Of a DNA stretch of 64,000 nucleotides, positions 17,268 through 25,089 are shown piece after piece (position 1 is the stretch's first letter; each line of letters begins with the position of its first letter). The notes below the pieces were generated by a model. The model worked only from the letters and a program-made list of their open reading frames with translations. It ran no database searches and was not told the origin of the DNA. This DNA is from Acidimangrovimonas pyrenivorans (GTDB lineage Bacteria; Pseudomonadota; Alphaproteobacteria; Rhodobacterales; Rhodobacteraceae): NCBI RefSeq assembly GCF_042643245.1, contig NZ_JBHRSK010000008.1, positions 62,001-126,000 on the forward strand. The letters are read 5' to 3'. Position numbers and translations under genes: made by a program.

Positions 17268-17780
17268 TCAGCCCGGTGCGTCCAGCGCGAACAGATCCGT
17301 CGGCGCGCCCTGCAGGGGCAGGCTGCGCTCGTAGCGGAAGCCCAGCCGTTCCAGCACCGCGCGCGAGGCCGGGTTGGCGGGACGGACGAGGCCGACGACG
17401 CGCGGGGCCCGCAGCGGGCCGAAGGCGACCTCGAGCGCGGCGCGGGCGAATTCGGTGGCGTAGCCCTTGCCCCAGTGGTCGGGATGCAGGTGGTAGGACA
17501 GGTTGAGCCCGTCGAAACCGTCCTTCACCGTCAGCCCGCCCAGGCCGACCGGGTGGTCCTCGGCCGTCAATAGCCAGCGCCCGAAGCCGTGCCGCGCCCA
17601 ATGAACGCCGTCGGCCTCCAGCCGCGCCACCACCGCGGCGTGGCTGTCGGGGCGCGGGTCGGGGCGATGGGCGGTCAGTTCGGGCCGGGCGAAGAGCTCG
17701 GCGACGAAACCGATGTCCGCCGCTGCGACCGGGCGCAGGGCCAGCCGCGCGGTTGCCAGCCGGGTGAGGTCAATAGGCAT
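17268..17780 (-). CDS. GNAT N-acetyltransferase
   Basis: 170 residues. Opens with LATARLALRPVAAADIGFVA, the standard RimL-type GNAT start. The acetyl-CoA loop is HPDHWGKGYATEFARAALE (near residues 99-117), with ANPASRAVLERLGFRYER near the end. The start codon overlaps the last 11 bp of the upstream SDR gene, so translation is probably coupled. A longer open frame upstream lies inside the SDR gene and is rejected. Substrate unknown. Confidence 0.82.
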   Translation of the reverse strand: MPIDLTRLATARLALRPVAAADIGFVAELFARPELTAHRPDPRPDSHAAVVARLEADGVHWARHGFGRWLLTAEDHPVGLGGLTVKDGFDGLNLSYHLHPDHWGKGYATEFARAALEVAFGPLRAPRVVGLVRPANPASRAVLERLGFRYERSLPLQGAPTDLFALDAPG

Positions 17781-18438
17781 GGGGCCGGCCGTCCCAGGTC
17801 TCGAAACAGCCGGTGGTTTCGGGCGACAGGGCGGCGAAGCGGGCGGCAAGGCCCTCGGCCGCCTCTTTCGGGGTGATCTCGGCCGCCGTTCCGCCCATGT
17901 CGGTCCGGACCCAGCCGGGATGGTAGATGCCGACCGAGATACCCTCGGGCTTCAGGTCGGAAGCGAGGTTGCGGCCCAGGTTCAGCGCCGCCGCCTTCGA
18001 GGCGCGGTAGATGTAGCTGCCGCCCGGGGCGCGCGTGTCCGAGGCCATCTGCGAGGAGATGATGGCGATCTTCGCCGCGCGGGCCGCACGCAGGTTGGGC
18101 AGCAGGGCCTGTATGGTCAGGAAGACCGAGGTGACGTTGACGGCGAATTCCTCGGCCCACATCTCGGCCGGGTAGCCGGTGTCGAGCGGCTGGCCCTTGT
18201 CGCGGTAGATGCCGGCATTGCAGACCAGCAACTCGAGCGGCGCGCCGTCGAGTGCCGGGCCGAGGGCGGCGATGCTGGCCGGGTCCGTCATCTCGGCCCT
18301 CAGCCAGCGGGCGCTGTCGGCCAGGTCGGCCGGCGGCGCGCTGCGGGCGGTGGCGATCAGGGTCGCGCCGGCAGCGGCATAGGTTTCGAGCAGGGCGCGG
18401 CCGACGCCGCGGTTCGCTCCGGTGATCAGGGTGGTCAT
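17770..18438 (-). CDS. Short-chain dehydrogenase/reductase
   Basis: 222 residues, Rossmann oxidoreductase. The cofactor motif TGANRGVGRAL is at residues 6-16, CNAG at 73-76, and the active site Y-R-A-S-K in YIYRASKAAALN, with the upstream serine in AIISSQMAS. The C-terminal PGWVRTDMGG is the usual loop of the csgA/sniffer-like carbonyl reductase group. Upstream of, and overlapping, a GNAT gene. Substrate unknown. Confidence 0.85.
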   Translation of the reverse strand: MTTLITGANRGVGRALLETYAAAGATLIATARSAPPADLADSARWLRAEMTDPASIAALGPALDGAPLELLVCNAGIYRDKGQPLDTGYPAEMWAEEFAVNVTSVFLTIQALLPNLRAARAAKIAIISSQMASDTRAPGGSYIYRASKAAALNLGRNLASDLKPEGISVGIYHPGWVRTDMGGTAAEITPKEAAEGLAARFAALSPETTGCFETWDGRPHAY

Positions 18439-18516
18439 GGGGTCCTCCGCGCTGGCTGTCGTCCACAGGGAAAGCGCAGCCGGGCGCGAGGTGCAAGGCC
18501 GAAGGGGCGTGCCGCC

Positions 18517-18978
18517 TCAGTTGGTCTTGCGGTTCGGCAGGAAGGGCAGGCGCGCGACCGGGATGCCGTCCTCGATCAGGGCACGGGCCTCCTCGAGCTT
18601 CGCCTCGCCGTGGATCGCCCGTTCCGGGGCGCCGCCGTCATGGATGGCGCGCGCCTCCTTGACGAAATTCCTGCCGACATATTCCGACTGGCTTTCCACC
18701 TGCTTGCGCAGCGCCGCCAGCGCCTGTTCCATCGGGTTGGCCGGCTTGGTCAGCGCGCCTTGCGCCGGGGCCGGCTTGGCCTCCGGCACCGGCTCGGGCG
18801 CCGTCGCCTTGCGGCCGGAACGCACCGAAGGCGCCATCAGCGATTTCGACACCTCGGTCGAGCCGCAGGCCGGGCAGGCGACCATGCGTGCACCCGCGAG
18901 CTTGTCGAAAGCGTCCGCAGAGGCGAACCAGCTTTCGAACTCGTGGTCGTTGGTGCATTTCAGCGCATAGCGGATCAT
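18517..18978 (-). CDS. DUF1178 family protein
   Basis: 153 residues. The N-terminus MIRYALKC with C8, followed by ESWFASADAFDKL and then C35-P-A-C38, is the DUF1178 signature, probably a small zinc-binding fold. A Pro/Ala-rich linker (about residues 58-80) leads to a helical C-terminal half containing NFVKEARAIHDGGAPERAIHGEA. The family is widespread in proteobacteria, without assigned function. The start at MIRYALKC is preferred over a reading ten codons longer because it matches the family. Confidence 0.82.
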   Translation of the reverse strand: MIRYALKCTNDHEFESWFASADAFDKLAGARMVACPACGSTEVSKSLMAPSVRSGRKATAPEPVPEAKPAPAQGALTKPANPMEQALAALRKQVESQSEYVGRNFVKEARAIHDGGAPERAIHGEAKLEEARALIEDGIPVARLPFLPNRKTN

Positions 18979-19032
18979 CGGACCGTCCAAACCGCAAAGA
19001 ACACGCAAGATTTATTGAACCCGGCGCGGAAA

Positions 19033-19533
19033 TCAACCGGCCTTCTTGTCGCCGTTGTCCATGCCGCGCGGCGGGGTGAAGTCGCGCAGCAGGTCCCGCA
19101 ACTCGGGCTCATCGACCTTCTGCGCCGCCTTCTTGGGCCGGAACCACTTGCGCCGCCGCTCGCTGCGCTCGGGGAACTTGTCGCGCAGCTTGGCCACCCG
19201 CACCGGGTAGACCGAGACCAGGCAGGGCACGCCGGTCGCGTCGTCGAGCACCTTGATATAGGGGAATTGCCCGACATGCTCGTCGCTCGCCGTGCCTTCG
19301 ACGCCGGCTTCCTCATAGGCCTCCTGCAGCGCGGTCTCGCTGGGGCTGAGCCCCTTGATCGGCCAGCCCTTGGGAATGACCCAGCGCCCGGTGTCGCGGC
19401 TGGTGATCAGCAGCACCTCGACCCGTTCGCCGATATGGCGCCAGCACAGCGCGGCATGCTGCCGGCACGTCTCGGGCGCAATGGTCGTCACCCGGCCGCT
19501 TTCGCGGATGTTCGTTTTTACATCAATCGACAT
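19033..19533 (-). CDS. Nudix hydrolase
   Basis: 166 residues. Nudix box at about residues 60-82: KGLSPSETALQEAYEEAGVEG, split here as GLSPSETALQ then EAYEEAGVEG. The usual arginine of the R-E-x-x-E-E motif is replaced by glutamine, while the metal-binding glutamates are kept. WVIPKGWPIKG before the box resembles the diphosphoinositol/diadenosine-polyphosphate branch. Substrate probably a nucleoside diphosphate linked to another moiety. Lies 54 bp downstream of the DUF1178 start, same strand. Confidence 0.85.
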   Translation of the reverse strand: MSIDVKTNIRESGRVTTIAPETCRQHAALCWRHIGERVEVLLITSRDTGRWVIPKGWPIKGLSPSETALQEAYEEAGVEGTASDEHVGQFPYIKVLDDATGVPCLVSVYPVRVAKLRDKFPERSERRRKWFRPKKAAQKVDEPELRDLLRDFTPPRGMDNGDKKAG

Positions 19534-19614
19534 GCGTTCCCGGCGGCCTGTTTTTCGCTGTTTGCTGCCTGCCCTAGGGTAATAATAGGCGTTTCGGCGC
19601 CCAAACTCAACGGA

Positions 19615-19657
19615 TTTGCGCGAAATCCCGGGGGATCGGGCCCGTTTTGCGCGAAAT
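19615..19657. promoter_or_regulatory. Direct repeat TTTGCGCGAAAT x2
   Basis: A 12-bp sequence TTTGCGCGAAAT occurs at 19615-19626 and 19646-19657, 31 bp apart (about three helical turns), in the 218-bp gap between the divergent Nudix and HDAC-like genes. Each copy is close to a palindrome. Looks like a pair of operator sites; the regulator is unknown. Confidence 0.45.
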
Positions 19658-19751
19658 TGATTCCGAAAGGCGCACGGTCGGTCGGCGGGCGGGGTTTACC
19701 CGGCCAGACGCGGGCCGCAAGCTGGGGCCGGAACGGACGATCGAGGGCGCG

Positions 19752-20888
19752 ATGGCGGTGCAGCGACAGGGCGAGAAGGGATGGGCCGAGACGGCGGGGC
19801 CGGTCTTCATCGGCTCCGAAATCTATCGCCGTTCGAGCTATGGCGGCGCCCATCCCTTGCGGGTGCCGCGGGTCTCGACGGTGATCGACCTGGCCCGTGC
19901 GCTGGGCTGGCTCGGGCCCGGCCGCTACCGCACCAGCCCGCGTGCCAAGCCGGCGGCGCTGACCCTGTGGCACAGCCCGGACTACATCGCCGCGCTGCAG
20001 GCGGCCGAGGCCGCGGGGGCGGTGAGCGCGGCGGTGCGCGACCGTCACGGGCTGGGGACGGTCTCGAACCCGGTCTTCCCGCAGATGTTCCGGCGCCCGG
20101 CAACCTCGGCCGGGGGGGTGATGCTGGCGGCCGAGCTGTTGCGTCATGGCGGCGTGGCCTATGTCCCCGGCGGCGGCACCCATCACGGGCTGCCCGACCG
20201 CGCCAACGGCTTCTGCTATCTCAACGACCCGGTGCTGGGGATGCTGGCCCTGCGCCGCCTCGGCGTCGGCCGGATCGCCTATGTCGATATCGACGCCCAT
20301 CACTGCGACGGGGTCGAGCAGGCCTTCGCCGGCGATGCCGAGACGCTGCTGATCTCGGTGCATGAGGAACGGCGCTGGCCCTTCACCGGGGCGCTGGAGG
20401 AGGACGGCGGCGGCAATTGCTTCAACCTGCCGGTGCCGCGCGGCTTCAACGACAGCGAGATGCGGGCGGCGCTGGAGGGGCTGATCCTGCCGCGGGTTTC
20501 CGCCTTCCGGCCGGACGCCGTGGTGCTGCAATGCGGCGCGGATGCGGTCGAGGAGGACCCGCTGTCGCGCCTCGCCCTGTCGAACAACGCCCACCGCGCG
20601 GTGGTGGCGGCGCTGCGCGATCTCGCCCCGCGTTTCCTGGTGCTGGGCGGCGGCGGCTACAACCCGTGGTCGGTCGGACGCTGCTGGGCCGGGGTCTGGG
20701 CCACGCTGGCGGGCGAGGAGCTGCCCGAGTGGCTGCCGGCGGAGGCCGAGACGGTGCTGCGCGGGCTGGGCTGGCACCGGCGCCGGGCGCCGGAAGAGGC
20801 ATGGTTCACCACCCTGGCCGATCCGCCGCGCGAAGGGCCGGTGCGTCCCGAGATCCGGCAGCGCCTCGCCGCGCTGGCCGCGCGATGA
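19752..20888 (+). CDS. Histone deacetylase-like (AcuC/HDAC) amidohydrolase
   Basis: 378 residues, arginase/HDAC fold. The active site has GGTHHGLPDRANGFCYLND (tandem histidines and the FCYLND segment), zinc ligands in VDIDAHHCDGV, LQCGADAVEEDPLSR and GGGGYNP. Bacterial members deacetylate proteins (AcuC on acetyl-CoA synthetase) or acetylpolyamines. The ATG at 19752 is preferred, with GAGGGCGCG before it; a longer frame exists but covers the repeat-bearing upstream gap. The stop overlaps the next gene (ATGA), so the two are coupled. Confidence 0.88.
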   Translation: MAVQRQGEKGWAETAGPVFIGSEIYRRSSYGGAHPLRVPRVSTVIDLARALGWLGPGRYRTSPRAKPAALTLWHSPDYIAALQAAEAAGAVSAAVRDRHGLGTVSNPVFPQMFRRPATSAGGVMLAAELLRHGGVAYVPGGGTHHGLPDRANGFCYLNDPVLGMLALRRLGVGRIAYVDIDAHHCDGVEQAFAGDAETLLISVHEERRWPFTGALEEDGGGNCFNLPVPRGFNDSEMRAALEGLILPRVSAFRPDAVVLQCGADAVEEDPLSRLALSNNAHRAVVAALRDLAPRFLVLGGGGYNPWSVGRCWAGVWATLAGEELPEWLPAEAETVLRGLGWHRRRAPEEAWFTTLADPPREGPVRPEIRQRLAALAAR

Positions 20889-21427
20889 CCCGCGCCTTCG
20901 CCGCCATATCCCTGCCCGAGGCCCAGCGGTCGGCGCTGGCCGCGCTGCAACTGATGCTGCCGCTGCCGCGACGGGTGCCCGAGGAGAACCTGCACCTGAC
21001 GCTGGTCTTCCTCGGCGATCTCGACGATGCCGGGCTCGAGGCGGTCCACGAGGCCTTCTGCGCGGTCGAGGGGGCGCCGTTCGAGCTCACCCTCTCCGGC
21101 GTCGGCCTGTTCGGCGGCGCCCGGCCGCGCGTCGCCTGGGCCGGGGTGGCGCCCAGCCCGGAGCTGCTGGCGCTGCAGGCACGGATCGCCGCTGCCGCCC
21201 GTCGTGCCGGAGCAGAGCCAGATCACCGCCGCTACACCCCGCATGTCACCCTGGCCCGCTTCGCGCCGGGGGCGGTCGAGGCGCCGCGGCTGGAACATGC
21301 CGTGGTGCAGGTGGCGGATTTCCGCTCCGGCCCGTTTTCGGTGATGGATTTCGTGCTCTACGAGTCGCGGCTGTCGCCCAAGGGGGCGCATCACCGCGCA
21401 TTGGTGCATTATCCGCTCGGCGGCTGA
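20885..21427 (+). CDS. thpR: RNA 2',3'-cyclic phosphodiesterase (2'-5' RNA ligase family)
   Basis: 180 residues. The two HxTx motifs of the 2H phosphoesterase family are intact: H37-L-T39 in NLHLTLVFLG and H120-V-T122 in TPHVTLARF. The N-terminus RAFAAISLPE is typical of ThpR. Hydrolyses 2',3'-cyclic phosphate RNA ends in studied members. The start overlaps the stop of the HDAC-like gene by four bases. Confidence 0.92.
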   Translation: MTRAFAAISLPEAQRSALAALQLMLPLPRRVPEENLHLTLVFLGDLDDAGLEAVHEAFCAVEGAPFELTLSGVGLFGGARPRVAWAGVAPSPELLALQARIAAAARRAGAEPDHRRYTPHVTLARFAPGAVEAPRLEHAVVQVADFRSGPFSVMDFVLYESRLSPKGAHHRALVHYPLGG

Positions 21428-21462
21428 GCGTCGGCTACGGGCCTGCGGGCCGGGGCGCCGGT

Positions 21463-22443
21463 TCAGACCTGCGGCACCCCGCCCTGCAGCACCGTCACCA
21501 GCCAGTCGGCGTCGATGTTGCCGCCGGTCAGGATGACCCCGGCCTCCTTGCCCTGCAGCCGGTCGCGCTCCTGCATCAGCGCCGCCAGCGGCGCGGCGCC
21601 GGCGCCTTCGGCGAGGTTGTGGGTGGCGCGGTAGTAGAGCCGGATCGCTTCCGCCACCTCCGCCTCCGAGACCGCGACGATGCGCTCGGCGCCCTTGGAA
21701 TAGATGTCATAGGCCTCGGCCACCGGCACCCGCACCGCCATGCCGTCGGCGAAGGTGCGCGCGGTCTGGGTTTCGACCAGATGCCCGGCCTCGACCGACA
21801 GTTTCGCGGTCTGGGCCTGCTCGCTGACCACCCCGACCACCTTGGTCTTCAGCCCCAGCGCGTCGCGGGCCGAGATCACGCCGCAGATGCCCGAGCCGCA
21901 GCCGATCGGCACGTAGACGGTGTCGAGGTCGGGCTTGGCGCTGAAGAACTCGTAGGCATAGGTCGCCACCCCGCGCACCAGCTCGCGGTGGAAGGGCGGG
22001 ACGGCGAACAGCCCCTCGGCCTCGGCCACCCGCATCGCCTCTTCCTTGGCGGTGTCGAAATCCTCGCCGAACTCGATCAGCTCGGCCCCGAAGGCGCGCA
22101 TCGCCTCGTTCTTCTCGACCGAGTTGCCGTGCGGCACGTAGACCACGGCGCGCAGCCCGGCGGCGGTGGCGGCGCGGGCCTGGCTCTGGCCGTGATTGCC
22201 CCGCGTCGCGGTGATGATGCCGGGAACCTCGGGGTGGGTCCGCTTGAGCCAGTCGATGAAGGTGATGCCGCCACGCACCTTGAAGGCGCCGGTCGGGCCG
22301 TGGTTCTCGTGCTTGACCCAGACCTTGACGCCCAGCTTGGCCTGAAGCTGGGGCCAGGCATATTGCGGCGTCGGCGCCATCTGGCCATGGACCAGATCGG
22401 CGGCGGCGGCCAGGTCGTCACGGGTGAAATAGGGGGCGGTCAT
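21463..22443 (-). CDS. Threonine/serine dehydratase-like PLP enzyme
   Basis: 326 residues, fold-type II PLP enzyme. The Schiff-base lysine is K55 in TGAFKVRGG; the substrate loop ATRGNHGQSQA and the phosphate-binding GCGSGICG follow (canonical catabolic enzymes have GGGGL). No ACT regulatory domain, so it is of the catabolic/racemase-size class rather than biosynthetic IlvA. Could deaminate threonine, serine or 3-hydroxyaspartate. Stands alone, convergent with thpR. Confidence 0.83.
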   Translation of the reverse strand: MTAPYFTRDDLAAAADLVHGQMAPTPQYAWPQLQAKLGVKVWVKHENHGPTGAFKVRGGITFIDWLKRTHPEVPGIITATRGNHGQSQARAATAAGLRAVVYVPHGNSVEKNEAMRAFGAELIEFGEDFDTAKEEAMRVAEAEGLFAVPPFHRELVRGVATYAYEFFSAKPDLDTVYVPIGCGSGICGVISARDALGLKTKVVGVVSEQAQTAKLSVEAGHLVETQTARTFADGMAVRVPVAEAYDIYSKGAERIVAVSEAEVAEAIRLYYRATHNLAEGAGAAPLAALMQERDRLQGKEAGVILTGGNIDADWLVTVLQGGVPQV

Positions 22444-22562
22444 CGGTGAGCTCCTTCATCAGTGCCCAAGGCTTCACCGCCCGCGCCGCGAAGGTCAAGG
22501 CCGGGCATCGGGACCGCGCGTCACAGCATGTCCGCCAGGTCCCGTTCGCTGCAATCCGCCCG

Positions 22563-22994
22563 CTACACCCCGACCGCCGGGCCGGGGCAGTGCAGCGGCT
22601 CGGAACTCTGACGCACCTCGACCAGATCGCCGCCGCTGTCGGGGCCCATGTAATGCGCCCGCAGCCCACCGGCCTCGGGGAAGAAGGTCCAGCATTGCGG
22701 TCCGTCGCCGCTGTTCTCGTAGGAAAAGCAGATCTGGCCCTTGTCCTCGTACCAGTGACCGCGCCGGCACTCCTGACCGAGGAAGGCCCAGATCACCTGG
22801 TGGTTCGGCAGGTACTGCTCGGCCCCGTAGGGCTTGCCGCCGATGGCGTAGTAGAGCGTCTTGCCCTGCGAATAGGCATCGAACTCGGCCGCGCTCATCG
22901 GTTTGTCGCCTGCAGCTGCGGCCAGCGGCACCAGCATCAGGGCCGCAACCGAGGTCAGGGCAAGGCTGCGCATGGTCAGGGCAAGGCTGCGCAT
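22563..22994 (-). CDS. Secreted DUF995 protein
   Basis: 143 residues with an N-terminal signal peptide (LTSVAALMLVPLAAAA) and the DUF995 core MSAAEFDAYSQGKTLYY, YGAEQYLPN, CRRGHWYEDKGQICFSYE, CWTFFPEAGGLRA. Probably periplasmic; function of the family is not established. Two in-frame starts exist because of a 21-bp tandem duplication (22994 or 22973); the shorter one gives the more normal signal peptide. Confidence 0.8.
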   Translation of the reverse strand: MRSLALTMRSLALTSVAALMLVPLAAAAGDKPMSAAEFDAYSQGKTLYYAIGGKPYGAEQYLPNHQVIWAFLGQECRRGHWYEDKGQICFSYENSGDGPQCWTFFPEAGGLRAHYMGPDSGGDLVEVRQSSEPLHCPGPAVGV

Positions 22995-22995
22995 G
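22954..22995. repeat. 21-bp tandem duplication in a signal peptide
   Basis: A 21-bp unit (22954-22974) is repeated exactly at 22975-22995, doubling the N-terminus to MRSLALTMRSLALT and duplicating the start codon of the DUF995 gene. Confidence 0.9.
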
Positions 22996-23137
22996 GGTCG
23001 TCCCTCCGGCTGCGCCGGCCCGCGCCCGACAGGCCGCGGCCCGGCCTTCCCTTCCAGCCTTGCAGATTTGGGTCCTTCAGGCCAGAGCGCAGTCGCGTCC
23101 GCCCCGGCGGTGCGCCCCTCTCCGCCCACTTTCTGCT

Positions 23138-23181
23138 CACAAATATCCTCGGGGGGCTCCGGGGGGCAGACAGCCCCCCGG
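23138..23181 (-). repeat. GGATATTT-type repeat with GC hairpin
   Basis: On the minus strand CCCCCCGAGGATATTTGTG (23156-23138) is preceded by a perfect 9-bp hairpin CCGGGGGGC / GCCCCCCGG (23159-23181). Lies just after the stop of the AlkB-like gene and may serve as its terminator. Same family as repeats at 26257, 27255, 27311, 28150 and 44228. Confidence 0.7.
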
Positions 23182-23190
23182 CCTCACCGC

Positions 23191-24240
23191 TCACTCCGCG
23201 GCCGGGACTTTCGCGCTCCGCGCCTGCCAGCGCGCCAGCCGCCGGTCCATGATCCTGCGCCACAGCGGCGGGCAGAGCGCGATCGTCGCCATCGCCGGCA
23301 GGCTGTAGGGCAGCATCGGCGCCGCGCCGCCGGCGGGCAGGTCGAGCGCCGGGTAGGGCCGGCCCGGATGGGCGTGATGGGCGGAATGGCGCGGCGCGTT
23401 CAGCATCAGCGCCGAGGTGAACCAGTGCGGCGCGTTCCAGGAATGGCCGGGCCCGACCGGCTCGGGCTTGCCGCCGGGGCGGCGGGCGCGGCTCAGCCCG
23501 TAATGCTGGGCGTAATCCGACAGCAGCAGCTGGACCTGGGCATAGCCCGCCAGCGCGAGATAGGCGATCAGGCCCGGCAAGCCGAAGACCAGCGCCACGG
23601 CGAGGATGATGAGCGCCGCCCCGCCCAGGTAGAGCAGGTAAGGGTGCAGCCCCTTGCGCCCCAGCCGCTGGCGCAGCGCCCGCTCCATCTCGTAGCCGGC
23701 GATGAAGGACCCGGTCCAGGCCCGCGGCAGGAAGGCATAGAAGCTCTCGCCCGCCTCGGCGCTGTTGGGGTCGTCCGGGGTGGCGACGTAGCGGTGGTGG
23801 ATATGGCGATGGGCCGAGGTGTGATGGCCGAAAAGCAGCGAGATATAGACCCACATCCCCAGCCGGAACAGCCGCTTGTCGGCGCGGTGGATCAGCTCAT
23901 GGGCGTTGGAATTGCTGACCTGGCCGAAGAACAGTCCGAAGGCGAAGAAGCAAGCCAGCCGCGCCCCCCAGCCGATGCCGGTGCCGCCCGACACCGCCCA
24001 GACGCCCAGTGCCAGCAGGCCGAAATGCGCCACGGCCAGCGCCACCGAGAGCCGGTCGGCAGCGGGGAACTCGGCGCCCTCGGGCAGTTCGCCGTCGTCG
24101 GCGAGGTCGATGAACTGGTCGAGCAGGAAGGCGATGACGGTGATGTAGAGCAGCGCCGCCAGCGCCCAGAGCCCGCCCAGTGTCGCGCCGGCCAGCAGCA
24201 GCGGCAGGGGCAGCAATGTCACCACGGCAAACAGCGTCAT
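23191..24240 (-). CDS. AlkB-like membrane di-iron hydroxylase/desaturase
   Basis: 349 residues, integral membrane non-haem di-iron family. Histidine boxes are HELIH (114-118), HRHIHH (144-149) and HSAHH (285-289), plus DYAQHYGL (near 242-249), which corresponds to the NYxEHYG signature of alkane 1-monooxygenase with N and E replaced by D and Q. Multiple hydrophobic segments lie at residues 5-40, 65-110, 200-235. Probably a C-H hydroxylase acting on an alkane, fatty-acid or sterol-like chain. No rubredoxin gene is adjacent. Start at MTLFAVVTLL; the longer frame overlaps the YhhN gene region. Confidence 0.82.
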   Translation of the reverse strand: MTLFAVVTLLPLPLLLAGATLGGLWALAALLYITVIAFLLDQFIDLADDGELPEGAEFPAADRLSVALAVAHFGLLALGVWAVSGGTGIGWGARLACFFAFGLFFGQVSNSNAHELIHRADKRLFRLGMWVYISLLFGHHTSAHRHIHHRYVATPDDPNSAEAGESFYAFLPRAWTGSFIAGYEMERALRQRLGRKGLHPYLLYLGGAALIILAVALVFGLPGLIAYLALAGYAQVQLLLSDYAQHYGLSRARRPGGKPEPVGPGHSWNAPHWFTSALMLNAPRHSAHHAHPGRPYPALDLPAGGAAPMLPYSLPAMATIALCPPLWRRIMDRRLARWQARSAKVPAAE

Positions 24241-24392
24241 CGGTCGTCTCGCATCCGGCGGTTCCCTGCGCCGCGTTTTCCGGGCAAGCTGCCCCGGCAA
24301 CGGGCTTGGACGGAAGGGAAGCAGGGAATGATGGCACGGGCAAGACGGCTTTCCGGTGCTGCCGTGGCGGCGCAGCCTCCGCGGAGCCGGCG

Positions 24393-25031
24393 ATGAGCAC
24401 CGGGCTGCTGCTCGCCCTTCCCGGGGCACTGTCGGCGCTGGTCTACTGGATCAGCTATTGCTGGCAGGAGGTCTCGGCGACGAAATCCGCCACCAAGACC
24501 CTGTCCACCCTCGCGCTGGCTGCTGCCGCCGCGACGCTCGGCGCGCCGCCGGCGATAACCGCCGGCCTCGCCCTCGGCGCACTGGGCGACCTCGCGCTGT
24601 CGCGCAAGGGAGACCGCGCCTTCCTTGCCGGCATGGGCGCCTTCGCCGCCGGCCACCTCGCCTATGCCGCCGCCTTCCTGAGCGCCGCCACCGGCCTGCC
24701 GCCGCTCTGGCCGGCGCTGGCGGTGCTGGCGCTGGGGCTGTCGACCGAGGTCTGGCTCGCCCCGCGCACCGGTGCCCTGCGCTGGCCCGTCCGGGGCTAT
24801 GTCGTGGTGATCTGCGCCATGGCCCTTGCCGCCCTCGCCCTGCCCGTCGCCGCCTGGCCGGTGCTGCTCGGCGCTATCCTGTTCCTCGCCTCCGATCTGC
24901 TGCTGGCGATCGAGATCTTCCTCCGCCCCGACCGGCCCTCGCGCCTGCTCTCGCGCGCGGTCTGGGCCGCCTACTGGTCGGGGCAGGCACTGATCGGCCT
25001 CGGCGGGGTGGCGCTGGCCTCTTCCCTCTGA
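24393..25031 (+). CDS. YhhN/TMEM86 family membrane protein
   Basis: 212 residues, about eight hydrophobic segments. The family phrases KTLSTLALAAAA, GLALGALGDLALSRKGDRAFLAGMGAFAAGHLAY and ILFLASDLLLAIEIF match YhhN/TMEM86 proteins; the human member TMEM86B is a lysoplasmalogenase. Lies divergent from the AlkB-like gene with a 152-bp gap and just upstream of ftsY (58 bp). Confidence 0.85.
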   Translation: MSTGLLLALPGALSALVYWISYCWQEVSATKSATKTLSTLALAAAAATLGAPPAITAGLALGALGDLALSRKGDRAFLAGMGAFAAGHLAYAAAFLSAATGLPPLWPALAVLALGLSTEVWLAPRTGALRWPVRGYVVVICAMALAALALPVAAWPVLLGAILFLASDLLLAIEIFLRPDRPSRLLSRAVWAAYWSGQALIGLGGVALASSL

Positions 25032-25089
25032 CGCGCGGAAGGATTAGGTCAGGGGGAACCGGGCCCGGCCCGCGACCACGGGATCAGCG

